DNA of 36,203 bases from CAZHPR01 sp964534305 (GCA_964534305.1 CAZHPR010000009.1:1-36203), one strand, 5' to 3'. Numbered from the stretch's first letter, positions 20,733-30,556 are shown. Notes: generated from the letters alone by a model not told the origin. A program made the numbers and translations.

Positions 20733-22972
20733 AAGCCGCCCCGATCATCACGGCGCTGAACGCCGGCGAACTCTCGCCCGCGCTCGAAGGTCGCACCGAC
20801 CTGTCGAAGTATCAGGCCGGCTGCAAGCTGCTGGAGAACTTCATTCCGCTGGTGCAGGGGCCGGCGGAGCGGCGCGCGGGGTTCCGGTACGTGAAGCCCG
20901 TGAAGACTGCGGGCTCGCGCACCTGGCTGCTGCGGTTCGAGTTCTCGGCGACGATCGCCTACGTGCTGGAATTCGGCGACCTGTACGTGCGTTTCTACAC
21001 TGAGCGCGGGCAGTTGCTGTCGGGCGGCTCGCCCTATGAGATCGTGAGCCCGTACTCGCTCGCGAACCTCACGAACGACGACGGCACCTGCGCGCTGAAG
21101 GTGGTGCAGTCCGGGGACGTGCTGTACATCGCGAACCAGAAGCGCACGATCGCACCGCAGAAGCTCACGCGGCTCGCGACGACGAGTTGGGCCTTCAGCG
21201 AATACCAGCCGGATCAAGGGCCGTTCCTCGAGACCAATACCGGCACGACGACGCTGTACGCGAGCGGCTCAACGGGTTCGGTCACGCTGACGGCCTCGGC
21301 GGCGACCTTCGCGAGTACGGACGTCGGCCGACTTGTGCGGCTGCAGGTGCAGAACCTTGACGTGAAGCCGTGGGAGACGGGCAAGTCTTACAGCACGAAC
21401 GACCTCGTGCGCTACAACGGGAAGACCTTCAAGGCGCTGAACACCGCGACCTCGGGCACGTCGCCCCCAATTCACGATACCGGGAACGCCTATGACGGCA
21501 TCACCGGCGTGCAGTGGGCGTATCAGGATGCGGGCTACGGCCTCGCGCGGATCTCCGCGTTTGGCTCCTCGACCTCGGTGACGGCGGACGTCATCGTGGA
21601 CGCGACGAACGGGCTCAACCAGCTTCCGGCGAACGTCGTCGGCAGCGGCAACGCAAGCACGCGCTGGGCGCTGGGGGCGTGGTCGGGCACCACGGAATAC
21701 CCCGGCACGGTCGCGTTCTTCCGAAACCGGCTGATCTGGGCGGGACGGCAGCGGCTCTGGGCCTCGGTGCCGAATGACTTCGAGAACATGGCCGGCGACT
21801 TCTTCGGCGTCACGCGCGCCGATAGCGCCATCTGGACGCAGGTGCAGGCCGAGGACGTGAACGATGTCCTGTGGCTGGTCGGTGCGCAGCGGCTGATGAT
21901 CGGCACCGGCGGCGGCGAGTTCTTCCTGTCCGAACTGACGACGACCGACCCGCTTGGGCCGGCGAACTATAAGATCGAGCGCATCTCGAAGCAGCGGGTG
22001 CGCGCGGTGCAGCCGCTCGCTGTCGGAACCTCGCTCCTCTACGTCCAGCGTGCCGGGCGCAAGCTCCTCGGCATCGATTACACCGTGGAGACGGACAACT
22101 TCGTGAGTTCCGATCTCGCCGTGCTCGCGAACCGCATCACGCGCGGCGGCATCGTCGACATGGCGTTTCAGAGCGAGCCGTACTCGGTCGTCTGGTGCGT
22201 GCTGTCGAACGGCAAGCTGCTGGGGTTCACCTATGACCGGCAGCAGGAGGTGACCGGCTGGCACCGGCACCCGATCGGTGGCGACGGGTTCGTCGAGTCG
22301 GTCGCGGTCATCCCGTCGCCGGACGGTGCGCGCGAGGATCTCTGGGTCGTGGTGCGCCGCACGATCAACGGCGCGACCGCGCGGTACGTCGAGTATCTTG
22401 AGGCACCCTGGGAGGGGCCAGACGAGGATGGCACGAACGGCGACGACCAGGCCGATGCCTTCTACGTCGATTCGGGCTTGACCTACGATGGCGCGGCGAC
22501 GACGTCGATCACCGGGCTCGGGCACCTCGAGGGCGAGACCGTGCAGATTCTCGCCGACGGCGCGACGCAGCCGGACAAGACCGTGACCGGCGGCGCGATC
22601 ACGCTTTCGCGCGCGGCCTCGGTGGTGCAGGTGGGCCTGCAGGCGTCGGCGCGGCTCGTGACGATGCGCCTTGAGGCGGGCTCCGGGGACGGCACCTCGC
22701 AGGGCAAGACGAAGCGCGTGCACCGTGCCGTGGTGCGCTTCGGGGATACGCTGGGCGGCGCGGTCGGCCAGTACGGCGGGACCGTGGACGACATCAGCAC
22801 GCGGAGTCCCTCGACCCCAATGGGCGAGCCGGAGCCGATCTTCTCGGGCGACGTCGATGTCGACTTCCCCGGCGACTATGAAACCGATTGCCGCATCGAG
22901 ATCCGGCAGGATCAGCCGCTGCCGATGACGGTCGTCGCGATAATGCCCCGACTCCGAACATACGACCCATGA
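20729..22972 (+). CDS. tail tubular protein B / tail nozzle (T7 gp12-like)
   Basis: A 747-residue protein with a GTG start (VKAAPIITALNAGELSPALEGRTDLSKYQAGCKLLENFIPLVQGPAERRAGFRYV). This N-terminal block, with GELSP, D..KY..G...L.N..P...G...RR.G, is the hallmark of gp12-like nozzle proteins. Later blocks (NRLIWAGRQRLWASVPNDFENM and AQRLMIGTGGGEFFLSEL) confirm it. It forms the hexameric nozzle at the end of the tail and contacts the fibres. The usual length is 700-800 residues. Overlaps gp11-like by 4 bases. Confidence 0.9.
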   Translation: MKAAPIITALNAGELSPALEGRTDLSKYQAGCKLLENFIPLVQGPAERRAGFRYVKPVKTAGSRTWLLRFEFSATIAYVLEFGDLYVRFYTERGQLLSGGSPYEIVSPYSLANLTNDDGTCALKVVQSGDVLYIANQKRTIAPQKLTRLATTSWAFSEYQPDQGPFLETNTGTTTLYASGSTGSVTLTASAATFASTDVGRLVRLQVQNLDVKPWETGKSYSTNDLVRYNGKTFKALNTATSGTSPPIHDTGNAYDGITGVQWAYQDAGYGLARISAFGSSTSVTADVIVDATNGLNQLPANVVGSGNASTRWALGAWSGTTEYPGTVAFFRNRLIWAGRQRLWASVPNDFENMAGDFFGVTRADSAIWTQVQAEDVNDVLWLVGAQRLMIGTGGGEFFLSELTTTDPLGPANYKIERISKQRVRAVQPLAVGTSLLYVQRAGRKLLGIDYTVETDNFVSSDLAVLANRITRGGIVDMAFQSEPYSVVWCVLSNGKLLGFTYDRQQEVTGWHRHPIGGDGFVESVAVIPSPDGAREDLWVVVRRTINGATARYVEYLEAPWEGPDEDGTNGDDQADAFYVDSGLTYDGAATTSITGLGHLEGETVQILADGATQPDKTVTGGAITLSRAASVVQVGLQASARLVTMRLEAGSGDGTSQGKTKRVHRAVVRFGDTLGGAVGQYGGTVDDISTRSPSTPMGEPEPIFSGDVDVDFPGDYETDCRIEIRQDQPLPMTVVAIMPRLRTYDP

Positions 22973-23382
22973 ACGTGCGCGGCTTCCATCCGACGGACCT
23001 CGACCGTATCGTGCTGCAGCCAACGCAGGCGGCTACGCGGCCGCTGCTCGACCCGCGGTGGCTTGAGACCTTGGCGGACGGCGGCCCGGCGTATACGGCC
23101 GAGGAGGACGGCCGGCTGATCGCCTGCGCGGGCTTCCTTGAGGGTGATCGCGGGGCGCTGCTGTGGTCGTTTCTCTGTGAGCGCGCGCCGATGCGCCGGC
23201 TCACGAAGATGGCGCGGCGGCTCATCGAGGTGCACCCGTACCCGAAGATCGTCGCGACGACGGCGGTCGACTTTCAGCCTGGCTGCCGGTGGCTTGAGCT
23301 GCTTGGCTTCCGCGCCATCGAGGTGATCCCCGAGATGGGGGTCGACGGGCGCGATCACTGGCTCTACGAGAGGATCAAGTAA
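22969..23382 (+). CDS. GNAT-like internal virion protein A (T7 gp13-like)
   Basis: A 137-residue protein with the fold pattern of GNAT acetyltransferases and of the gp13-like internal virion protein family: EEDGRLIACAGFLEGDRGALLWSFLCERAP, LTKMARRLIEVHPYPKIVATTAVDFQPGCRWLELLGFRAIEVIPEMGVDGRDHWLYER. The RWLELLGFRAIE segment is the GNAT-like C-terminal motif. Family members act in assembly of the internal core; an acetyltransferase activity is not proven. ATGA overlap with the nozzle gene. First of four internal virion genes. Confidence 0.82.
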   Translation: MNVRGFHPTDLDRIVLQPTQAATRPLLDPRWLETLADGGPAYTAEEDGRLIACAGFLEGDRGALLWSFLCERAPMRRLTKMARRLIEVHPYPKIVATTAVDFQPGCRWLELLGFRAIEVIPEMGVDGRDHWLYERIK

Positions 23383-23777
23383 TGGGCGCTCCTGTACTCG
23401 GCGCAGCCGCGGTGATGCAAGCCATCGGCACCTACGGCAAGGGTCGCGACGACGCGCGTGCGCTACGGCAGCAGGCCGACGTTGCCAGCCAACAGGCATA
23501 CGCCGATGAGGCGGCGCAGCGACGCGATTACAGCCAGCTCGCGGGCCAGCAGGCCGCGGCTATCGCCCAGAACGGTGGCGGCGCGGGCGGCACGAACGAT
23601 TACCTGGTGGCGCAGTCCGAGCTCAACGCTATGGTGGATGCGCTCACGATTCGCTACTCCGGGTCGCTTCGCCGGGCGGGCTTGCTGGCTGAAGCGAAGT
23701 CGACCAAGAAGTCTGCGAAGTACCTCGCCGGCGCGCATCTGCTGCAGGGCGGCGGCAAGTACCTGGAGTCGCGGTAA
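23382..23777 (+). CDS. internal virion protein B-like (T7 gp14-like position)
   Basis: A 131-residue, Ala/Gln-rich helical protein (MGAPVLGAAAVMQAIGTYGKGRDDARALRQQADVASQQA). The start overlaps the previous TAA by one base (TAATG). The N-terminal hydrophobic glycine/alanine-rich segment followed by a long amphipathic helix and a Gly/Asn turn is typical of gp14-like internal virion proteins, which enter the outer membrane during ejection. Assigned by position and composition. Confidence 0.7.
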   Translation: MGAPVLGAAAVMQAIGTYGKGRDDARALRQQADVASQQAYADEAAQRRDYSQLAGQQAAAIAQNGGGAGGTNDYLVAQSELNAMVDALTIRYSGSLRRAGLLAEAKSTKKSAKYLAGAHLLQGGGKYLESR

Positions 23778-25282
23778 TGCCCCAGATTCCGGTCTACGAG
23801 CAGCGCAGCCGTGTCAGCGGCGCCGGTCTCGGCCCTGGTCCGTCGCGCGGCCCGAACGCCGCGCAGGCGCTTGGCAGTGGCCTCTCGGAGCTGGGCGACT
23901 CGCTCGTGCGCATGCGCGAACAGGAGGCGATGAGCGACGCCAGCGTGAAGCTCGCCGAAGCCCAGTCGACATGGTCGAAGCGTGTGGTCGAGCTGAAGGA
24001 GTCGGCCCAGCCTGGTGCGCCAGGCTTCACCGACAATCTGGCGAAGGAGTTCGAGACGTACCGCTCGAACCTGCTGCAACAGGCCAAGTCGCGCACGGCG
24101 AAGCGATACCTTGACGAGCGTATCCGGGCCTTCGGCTCCCGTGTGACCGAGGACGCTCTGCAGTTTGAGGTCAGCGCCAGACTTGCGGACCAGCGCGGCA
24201 AGAACGAGCAGGGGCTGGAGCAGGCCGCTGTTGCCGCCGAGATGGATCCGGACACGTTCATGGAGCGCATGTACGAGCGACGGCAGGCGATCGACTCATT
24301 GCAGGTCTCGCCCATCGAGAAGGCCGACATGCAGAGGGCGGCCGACGAGATGATTCCAGGCCGCGCTGCAATCGGCGTGGCTCGCCGGGATCCAGACGCC
24401 GCGCTGCGACGGCTCATACAGCCAGCGGCCGACGACGTGCTGTTCCGCTCGCTATCGCCGAAGAACCGTGACCGCGTGCTGCAGCAGATCGAGGAGCAGC
24501 AACGCATCCGGCTGCAGGCCGAGGAACGCGCCTATCGCGACGGCGAGCGTGCGGAGCGCGACATGCAGGACGCCATGTCGAAGGCGGGAGACCGTCTGCT
24601 TGCGGAAGGCCGGCTTTCGGCCGAGTGGATCGCGTCCAACAAGAACCGGCTTGCAGCCTCCGACGTGCGGTACTTCTACCGCGCGCTGAAGGAAGGTCCT
24701 ACCGGCGGCGGCCCGCGCGATCCCATGACCTACGCGGACCTGCGCGATCGCGCTGGCCGTGGCCAAGACGTGCGGGGCGAAGCGCGCGAGGCGCTGCAGC
24801 GCGGCGCCATCGGCGCGTCCGACTACGATCGGCTTACCGGCGAGGTCGAGCAGCAGCGGCCGGGTTGGTACAAGCGCGGCACGGACTTCATCGCGACGTC
24901 CTCGGGCGTGTCGGATCTCAACCCCGACCCTGCAGGTGCGCAGCGCAAGGCGCAGATGCTCGACGACTGGAGCGCCTGGGCGGACGAGAACCCGAAGGCG
25001 AGCGAGGCGGAGGCACGCGACGCTTACAAGCGCATCGTGTCTGAGTACGCCATCATCGACTACAGCCAACTGACGCTCGTCAAGCGCGCGCCGCGGTTCC
25101 TCGTCGGCAACCGCACGGTGCCTGACCTCGACGCCACCGCGGCCGAAACGGCCCGGGCGCTGCAGGACGGGCGCATCACGCGCGAGGAGGCGCAGCGGCA
25201 GGCGCTGCTGATCCGCGAGTGGCAGCGTGCCTATGAGGCGCAGCAGGACGCGGCGCCGAATCCGCAGGGGGCGAGGAAATGA
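23777..25282 (+). CDS. internal virion protein C-like (T7 gp15-like position)
   Basis: A 501-residue helical protein. The N-terminus (MPQIPVYEQRSRVSGAGLGPGPSRGPNAAQALGSGLSELGDSL) is the short proline/glycine lead seen in many podovirus internal proteins. The body is a long coiled coil (LAEAQSTWSKRVVELKE, FETYRSNLLQQAKSRTAKRYLDERIRAFGSRV and others). It overlaps its neighbours by one and four bases. Together with the proteins at 23382 and 25279 it probably forms the internal core that extends the tail through the cell envelope during ejection. No enzymatic motif seen. Confidence 0.75.
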   Translation: MPQIPVYEQRSRVSGAGLGPGPSRGPNAAQALGSGLSELGDSLVRMREQEAMSDASVKLAEAQSTWSKRVVELKESAQPGAPGFTDNLAKEFETYRSNLLQQAKSRTAKRYLDERIRAFGSRVTEDALQFEVSARLADQRGKNEQGLEQAAVAAEMDPDTFMERMYERRQAIDSLQVSPIEKADMQRAADEMIPGRAAIGVARRDPDAALRRLIQPAADDVLFRSLSPKNRDRVLQQIEEQQRIRLQAEERAYRDGERAERDMQDAMSKAGDRLLAEGRLSAEWIASNKNRLAASDVRYFYRALKEGPTGGGPRDPMTYADLRDRAGRGQDVRGEAREALQRGAIGASDYDRLTGEVEQQRPGWYKRGTDFIATSSGVSDLNPDPAGAQRKAQMLDDWSAWADENPKASEAEARDAYKRIVSEYAIIDYSQLTLVKRAPRFLVGNRTVPDLDATAAETARALQDGRITREEAQRQALLIREWQRAYEAQQDAAPNPQGARK

Positions 25283-28200
25283 CCGACGTCGGCCCGGAGT
25301 ACATCGCCCACCGCACCCGGCTCGCCGAGGCGACGGCGCTCGACGAGATGCTCTCGCGCGTGCGCACCCGCGACACCGCGAAGCCGAAAGGCGAGGGCGG
25401 TCCCGCGGCGCCGTCGGCCGAGGTCACCACGCCCGACCCGGAGGCCGATGGCAGCCTCGTCGGCCGCGTTGCCAAGGACATGGGTCGCGGCGTAGTGGAG
25501 ACGCCTCGCGCGGTCGTGAGCGGCGTGCGAGATGCGATCCAGAACACCATCAAGATGGGCGACGAGCTGGGCTCCTGGCTCGAAGGGCTCGGCGTTGGCG
25601 GCATCAAGATCGACGGTGACGGCGTCTCGCTGGTGAGCGGCGAGGAACTGCAGGGGCTGCGGCGGCCGGCCGACATGGCGAAGCTCCCAGAGATCGGGGC
25701 GCCGTCCTCGGTGACCGGCAGCATGGTCAAGGGCGTCACGCAGTTCGTCACCGGCATGGCCGGCGTCGGCAAGGCGATGAAGCTCGCCGGCGTCACGAAG
25801 GCGGCGGGCGCGGCAGGGTACGCTCAGACCGCGCTGCAGGGCGCGGCCGCCAACTTCGCGGCGTTCGATCCGCACCAGAACCGGCTTTCGAATCTGATCG
25901 AATCGGTGCCCGCGCTGCAGAATCCGGTGACCGCCTATCTCGCGTCCGACCCGTCGGACGGCGACGCTGAAGGGCGCTTCAAGAACGCCCTTGAGGGCCT
26001 CGGCCTCGGCGTCATGACGGATGGGTTCGTCAAGGGCGTGCGCATGCTGCGCGAAGTATCGCGCGCCAAGGCGACGGCTTCGACGGCTGCGGGTGCGGCG
26101 ACCGACGGCGCTGCTGCGAAGGGCGCCGCGGGTGTCGCCGACGATGCGTTCCGCGAGATGGGCGACGAGGCGGCGAAGCCGGGCTCGCCGCTGGTGACCG
26201 TCGAGAAGCCGAAGCCGGTGGCGCCGTCAGCGGGAGGCGCGCCGGTCGAGCCCACTCCGGGCAAGATCAAGATCAACTTCGCCCGCATCGACGCTGCGGA
26301 CGATGTGCAGAAGCTGATGCAGGACATGGCCGACCTGCATGCCGGAAACATCGACGAGGCGCGCCGCGGCGTGCAGACGTTCGAGCAGACGAAGCTCAAC
26401 GCCCAGCAGCAGGACGCCTGGGCGATCCTCAGCAAGCGTCGCGAAGGCGAGCCCCTGAACGCTGAGCAGTCGCTGGCCGCGCGGCAACTCTGGGTCTCGG
26501 CATCCGAGCAGCTCTCGTCGCTCGCCGCCAAGGCCGCCGAGGCGCCGTCCGAGGCGAATCTCTTCGCGTTTCGCAAGATGCTCGCGATCCACGGCACTAT
26601 TCAGCAGCAGGTCATCGCTGCGCGCACGGAGACGGCCCGTGCGCTGTCCTCGTGGCGTATCCCGGCGGGCGGCGGGGCGGAGCGCCTGCGCGACATCGCG
26701 GGCGTGCTCGAGCAGCAGGGTGGGGCGGTTGCGACCCGTGAACTCGCCGCGCGTGTCGCGGGCCTCGCGCGCGCCGGCATGCACACTGAACTCAACAACG
26801 TCGCCGAAGCGGCCGCGCGCGCAACGACCGGGCAGGCGTTGATGGAAGTCTGGATCAACGGCCTGCTGTCCGGCCCGAAGACGCACATCGCGAACATGAT
26901 GAGCAATAGCGCGGTGATCGGCCTTCGCATGGCCGAGCGCGGTATTGCGGCCAAGATCGCCGCCGTGCTCGGTGACGAGGGAAGCGTCGCTGCCGGCGAA
27001 GCGGCGGCGCAGTGGTTCGGGCTCACGTCCGGCATCAAGGACGCCTTCCGATACGCAGCGAAGGCCGCACGGACCGGCGACACTGGGTTCGGGCTCGGCA
27101 AGATCGAAGCGCCGCACCCGGCGGCTATCAGCAGTGAGGCCCTCGGCCTGTCTTCGTCCGGCTGGCTCGGTCGCGGTGCCGACATGCTCGGCAGCATCGT
27201 GCGCGTCCCGGGGCGCGCCCTTGCCGCGGAGGACGAGTTTTTCAAGACTCTCGGGTATCGCATGGAACTGCATGCGCAGGCGCTGCGGCAGGCCACGTCC
27301 GAGGTAGCGTCGGGCGCGGTTGAACAGGGGGCGCTAAAGTCGCGCATCGCGGAGCTGGTCTTGAACCCGCCCGAGAACCTGCGCATGGCCGCGGTTGACT
27401 CGGCCACCTACCAGACCTTCACCAATGCGCCGGGCAAGCTCGGCGATCTGCTCGGCAAGGCGACGAGCCAGATGCCGGCGCTGAAGATCATCATGCCCTT
27501 CACCCGCACGCCGGCGAACATCGTGCGTTTCACGTTCGAGCGCACGCCGCTCGCACCGCTGATGTCGCAGTTCCGGCAGAACCTCGCCGCGGGTGGCGCC
27601 CGCCGTGACCTGGCGCTCGCCCAGATCGGGCTCGGCACGTCGGCCATGCTGATGTTCGCCGACATGACGCTTTCCGGGCAGGTCACCGGCCGCGGGACGC
27701 CCGAGAAAGGCACCCGCGCCGCGCAGGGCCGCGCCGGCTGGCAGCCGTACTCGGTCAAGATCGGCGACCGCTGGTTCGCGTACAACCGCCTCGATCCGGT
27801 CGGCTCGCTGATCGGCATGGCTGCCGATGCGACCGAGTCGATTCAGTTCGCGCAGATGGCCTCCATGGACGATCCGGACGTCGAGCGCCTGGCTGTCGCG
27901 ACCTCAGTCGCGTTCGCGGGAAACCTCGTCAACAAGACTTACCTCTCGGGCCTCTCCTCCATCATCGAAGCGCTCAACGACCCCCAGCGCAGCGCCGAGC
28001 GCTGGGCGCAGCGGCTGGCCGGCTCCATCGTCCCGACGATTGGAGCGCAGGCCGCGCGGACCATGGATCCGTACCAGCGCGAGGTGTACTCGATGATGGA
28101 CGCGATCCGGGCGCGGACGCCGGGGCTGTCCGACACCCTCGCGCCGCGCCTGAGCATGTGGGGCGATCCTGTTTCAACCGAGTCCGGGCTTGGGGCGGGA

Positions 28201-28641
28201 TACGACGCCATGATCCCGATCGCGACGAAGGATTCCGACGCGGAGCCGATCGACCTGGAATTGATCCGCCTCGAGGCCAACGTGTCAGCACCGAGCCGCA
28301 AGACCGAGTTCGACGGCGTTTCGGTCGACCTCTCGCAGTATCCGAAAGCGTATTCGCGGTACGTCGAACTTGCCGGAAACGCCCTCAAGCATCCGGCCTG
28401 GGGGCTCGGTGCGAAGGACCTGTTGAACCGGGTGGTCGAAGGCAAGCATCCGCTCTCAGCGGTGTACCGACTTCGCAGCGACGGGCCCGACGGCGGAAAG
28501 GACGTTTTCATCACTGATCTGCTGCTCAAGTACCGGTCCCTCGCCCGCGCACAGGTACTACGGGAGTTCCCGGAAATCGCCGACCAGGTGCAGTCCGGAA
28601 AGGAGCGACAGCGGGAGCTGAGGCTGCCCGTCATGCGTTGA
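25279..28641 (+). CDS. large internal virion / ejection protein (T7 gp16-like position)
   Basis: A 1120-residue protein, the largest in the window. It starts in an ATGA overlap and its TGA stop lies inside late element copy 5. It has Ala/Gly-rich amphipathic stretches (VTGSMVKGVTQFVTGMAGVGKAMKLAGVTKAAGAAG near residues 150-185), helical regions, and a segment around 520-560 (NGLLSGPKTHIANMMSNSAVIGLRMAERGIAAKIAAVL) typical of large podovirus internal proteins. T7 gp16 carries an N-terminal lytic transglycosylase; I see no such ES..NP-type motif in this N-terminus. It should enter the host envelope with the DNA. Confidence 0.8.
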   Translation: MTDVGPEYIAHRTRLAEATALDEMLSRVRTRDTAKPKGEGGPAAPSAEVTTPDPEADGSLVGRVAKDMGRGVVETPRAVVSGVRDAIQNTIKMGDELGSWLEGLGVGGIKIDGDGVSLVSGEELQGLRRPADMAKLPEIGAPSSVTGSMVKGVTQFVTGMAGVGKAMKLAGVTKAAGAAGYAQTALQGAAANFAAFDPHQNRLSNLIESVPALQNPVTAYLASDPSDGDAEGRFKNALEGLGLGVMTDGFVKGVRMLREVSRAKATASTAAGAATDGAAAKGAAGVADDAFREMGDEAAKPGSPLVTVEKPKPVAPSAGGAPVEPTPGKIKINFARIDAADDVQKLMQDMADLHAGNIDEARRGVQTFEQTKLNAQQQDAWAILSKRREGEPLNAEQSLAARQLWVSASEQLSSLAAKAAEAPSEANLFAFRKMLAIHGTIQQQVIAARTETARALSSWRIPAGGGAERLRDIAGVLEQQGGAVATRELAARVAGLARAGMHTELNNVAEAAARATTGQALMEVWINGLLSGPKTHIANMMSNSAVIGLRMAERGIAAKIAAVLGDEGSVAAGEAAAQWFGLTSGIKDAFRYAAKAARTGDTGFGLGKIEAPHPAAISSEALGLSSSGWLGRGADMLGSIVRVPGRALAAEDEFFKTLGYRMELHAQALRQATSEVASGAVEQGALKSRIAELVLNPPENLRMAAVDSATYQTFTNAPGKLGDLLGKATSQMPALKIIMPFTRTPANIVRFTFERTPLAPLMSQFRQNLAAGGARRDLALAQIGLGTSAMLMFADMTLSGQVTGRGTPEKGTRAAQGRAGWQPYSVKIGDRWFAYNRLDPVGSLIGMAADATESIQFAQMASMDDPDVERLAVATSVAFAGNLVNKTYLSGLSSIIEALNDPQRSAERWAQRLAGSIVPTIGAQAARTMDPYQREVYSMMDAIRARTPGLSDTLAPRLSMWGDPVSTESGLGAGYDAMIPIATKDSDAEPIDLELIRLEANVSAPSRKTEFDGVSVDLSQYPKAYSRYVELAGNALKHPAWGLGAKDLLNRVVEGKHPLSAVYRLRSDGPDGGKDVFITDLLLKYRSLARAQVLREFPEIADQVQSGKERQRELRLPVMR

Positions 28642-28666
28642 TTCCGCCGCCCGCCTCTCGGATGGT
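28637..28666 (+). promoter_or_regulatory. late element copy 5 (putative promoter for fibre and lysis genes)
   Basis: GTTGATTCCGCCGC at 28637-28650 contains the stop of the 1120-residue protein. TTGATT (28638-28643), a 17-base spacer and GATGGT (28661-28666) follow. GGAGGT at 28674-28679 is the ribosome site for the ATG at 28685. Confidence 0.65.
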
Positions 28667-28684
28667 GCGGTGCGGAGGTAACGC

Positions 28685-30484
28685 ATGACCATCGAGGCCG
28701 CCGCGAGCGAAGTGTCGTATGCCGGAAACGGCGTCACGGTGCTCTTTGCCATCCCGTTTCCGTTCGACACCTCGGCCGACCTCAAGGTCATCCGAACGAG
28801 TTCGGCCGGGGTGCCCGAGGTGCTGACCACGGGTTTCAGCGTCTCAGGCGGCAGCGGCAGCACCGGCACCCTGACGATGTCGACGGCGCCGGCGAGCGGC
28901 GAAACCCTGACGATCCTCGACGATCCGGCGCAGACGCAGCCGACCGACTACACCGACAACGACGCATTCCCGGCGGAAACCCACGAGGACGCGCTCGACC
29001 GGGTGACGCGACTCGCGAAGCGGGCTAGTCAGCGGGTGAACCTCGCGCTGCGGTTCGCCGACGGCGACCCCGCGCGCGGCGCCCTTGCCGAGATTCCGAC
29101 GGTCGCCGCGCGGCGCGGCAAGTGGATGCGATTCGCCGACAGCGCGATCGCCCCGCTCGAGGTGGCCGATCTCGCGACCGCGGGCGTCACGCTCTCGGCG
29201 TCGGTCATCGGCGCGCTGCTCTGGGCACAGACCGCGGACGAGGCGTCGGCCGGCGTCACGCCGTCGAGCTACGCCTATGCGCCCGGGGACGTGCGCCGGT
29301 ACGGGGCGGACCCGCTGGGCGTGGCGGATTCCTCGGCCGCGATCCAGCGCGCGATCGACGTCGGCAAGGCAGTCATTTTCTATGACGGCAGCTACCTCGC
29401 GAACAACTTGAGCCAGTCGGCCGACTATCAGCGGCTGTTCGCGTTCGGGAACGTGCGCATCATCAAGAATGCGAACGGCGCGCTGCTCACCTGCGCGGGC
29501 GACGAGGTCGAACTGCAGGGCATCGCGTTCCGCGGGGATGCGGCCTCGCCGACCTACACCGGCGACGGCGTGGTGATGACCGGCGAGAATCCGCGGATCA
29601 TCAACTGCGGCGCGCGCTGGTTCAGTGGTCGCGCGCTGAAATGCACGGGCAACGGCGCGCAGATCGTCGGGACGTGCGACATCTATCAGACGACCGACAG
29701 CAGCGGCACCGGCTATGACATCGAGCTAGGTGTCTCGGGCACAGCCACGCTCTATCACCGGGTGCTCGGCGTGAAGTCGAGCCAGTCGACCGGCGGCATC
29801 AAGATGACGGACGTGGGCTCGGCGTCCGTGGAGGCGTCGCAGTTCGGCAAACTCACGATTTCCGCCGGCACGACCCCGTCGGGCGTCAACGGCGGCAACA
29901 TATTCGGCAATCGCATCCTCGGCAATATCTCGGTGGGCTTGTCGTCCGCCGCGTTCGCCGCGAACACGATCGGCGCGGTCACGGTGACCTTCGAGTCGGG
30001 TACTTCCGGCCATGCCTTCGACGAGTCGAATGTGGTCGCTGTAGGCGCGACCCTCACCGACGACAGCACCGCGAGCAACATCGTCGACCTTCGTCAGGTG
30101 GCTCCGCAGGCATACACGCCGACGTGGACCGCGGCGAGCGTCAATCCAACGCTCGGCGACGGCACGCTCGTCGGCTTGGCGAGTAAGCGCGGTCGCATGG
30201 TCACTGCCACGATTCAGTTGACTGTTGGCAGCACTACGACTTTTGGCACGGGGCTCTACTACTTTTCGCTGCCTTACATCCCGAGCACCACGCTCGCGCA
30301 GGTCGGCTCGGTGCACCGCATCGACTCCGGCGCGACTAACGTAATTGGTGCATGCCGCACGCTGCCCGACGGCACGGCGCGGATGCAGTTCTACGCCGAT
30401 GCCGCTACCGCCGACTCGCCGGCCGCGCCGTTCACCTGGGCCGCCGGCGATTCGATCGTCGCGACGATCACGTACTTCGTCTGA
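28685..30484 (+). CDS. tail fibre/spike with T7-type anchor and beta-helix
   Basis: A 599-residue protein. Residues 1-150 form the T7 fibre N-terminal anchor (EVSYAGNGVTVLFAIPFPF; then DDPAQTQPTDYTDNDAFPAETHEDALDRVTRLAKR), which binds the tail. Around residue 200 the DVRRYGADPLGVADSSAAIQRAID motif starts a pectate-lyase-3-like right-handed beta-helix (about 200-480). The C-terminal domain (YTPTWTAASVNPTLGDGTLVGLASKRGRMVTATIQL) is a common trimerisation or tip domain. Its DNA (about 30100-30480) is less GC-rich, a sign of modular exchange. Probably the receptor-binding spike, perhaps a depolymerase; no catalytic residues identified. Confidence 0.88.
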   Translation: MTIEAAASEVSYAGNGVTVLFAIPFPFDTSADLKVIRTSSAGVPEVLTTGFSVSGGSGSTGTLTMSTAPASGETLTILDDPAQTQPTDYTDNDAFPAETHEDALDRVTRLAKRASQRVNLALRFADGDPARGALAEIPTVAARRGKWMRFADSAIAPLEVADLATAGVTLSASVIGALLWAQTADEASAGVTPSSYAYAPGDVRRYGADPLGVADSSAAIQRAIDVGKAVIFYDGSYLANNLSQSADYQRLFAFGNVRIIKNANGALLTCAGDEVELQGIAFRGDAASPTYTGDGVVMTGENPRIINCGARWFSGRALKCTGNGAQIVGTCDIYQTTDSSGTGYDIELGVSGTATLYHRVLGVKSSQSTGGIKMTDVGSASVEASQFGKLTISAGTTPSGVNGGNIFGNRILGNISVGLSSAAFAANTIGAVTVTFESGTSGHAFDESNVVAVGATLTDDSTASNIVDLRQVAPQAYTPTWTAASVNPTLGDGTLVGLASKRGRMVTATIQLTVGSTTTFGTGLYYFSLPYIPSTTLAQVGSVHRIDSGATNVIGACRTLPDGTARMQFYADAATADSPAAPFTWAAGDSIVATITYFV

Positions 30485-30556
30485 CGCCATCGGATGGCAA
30501 GAGGCGCGGAGCGTTCTTACGCTGAGTCGTCGGCGCAAATTAATCGGGATTGAACT

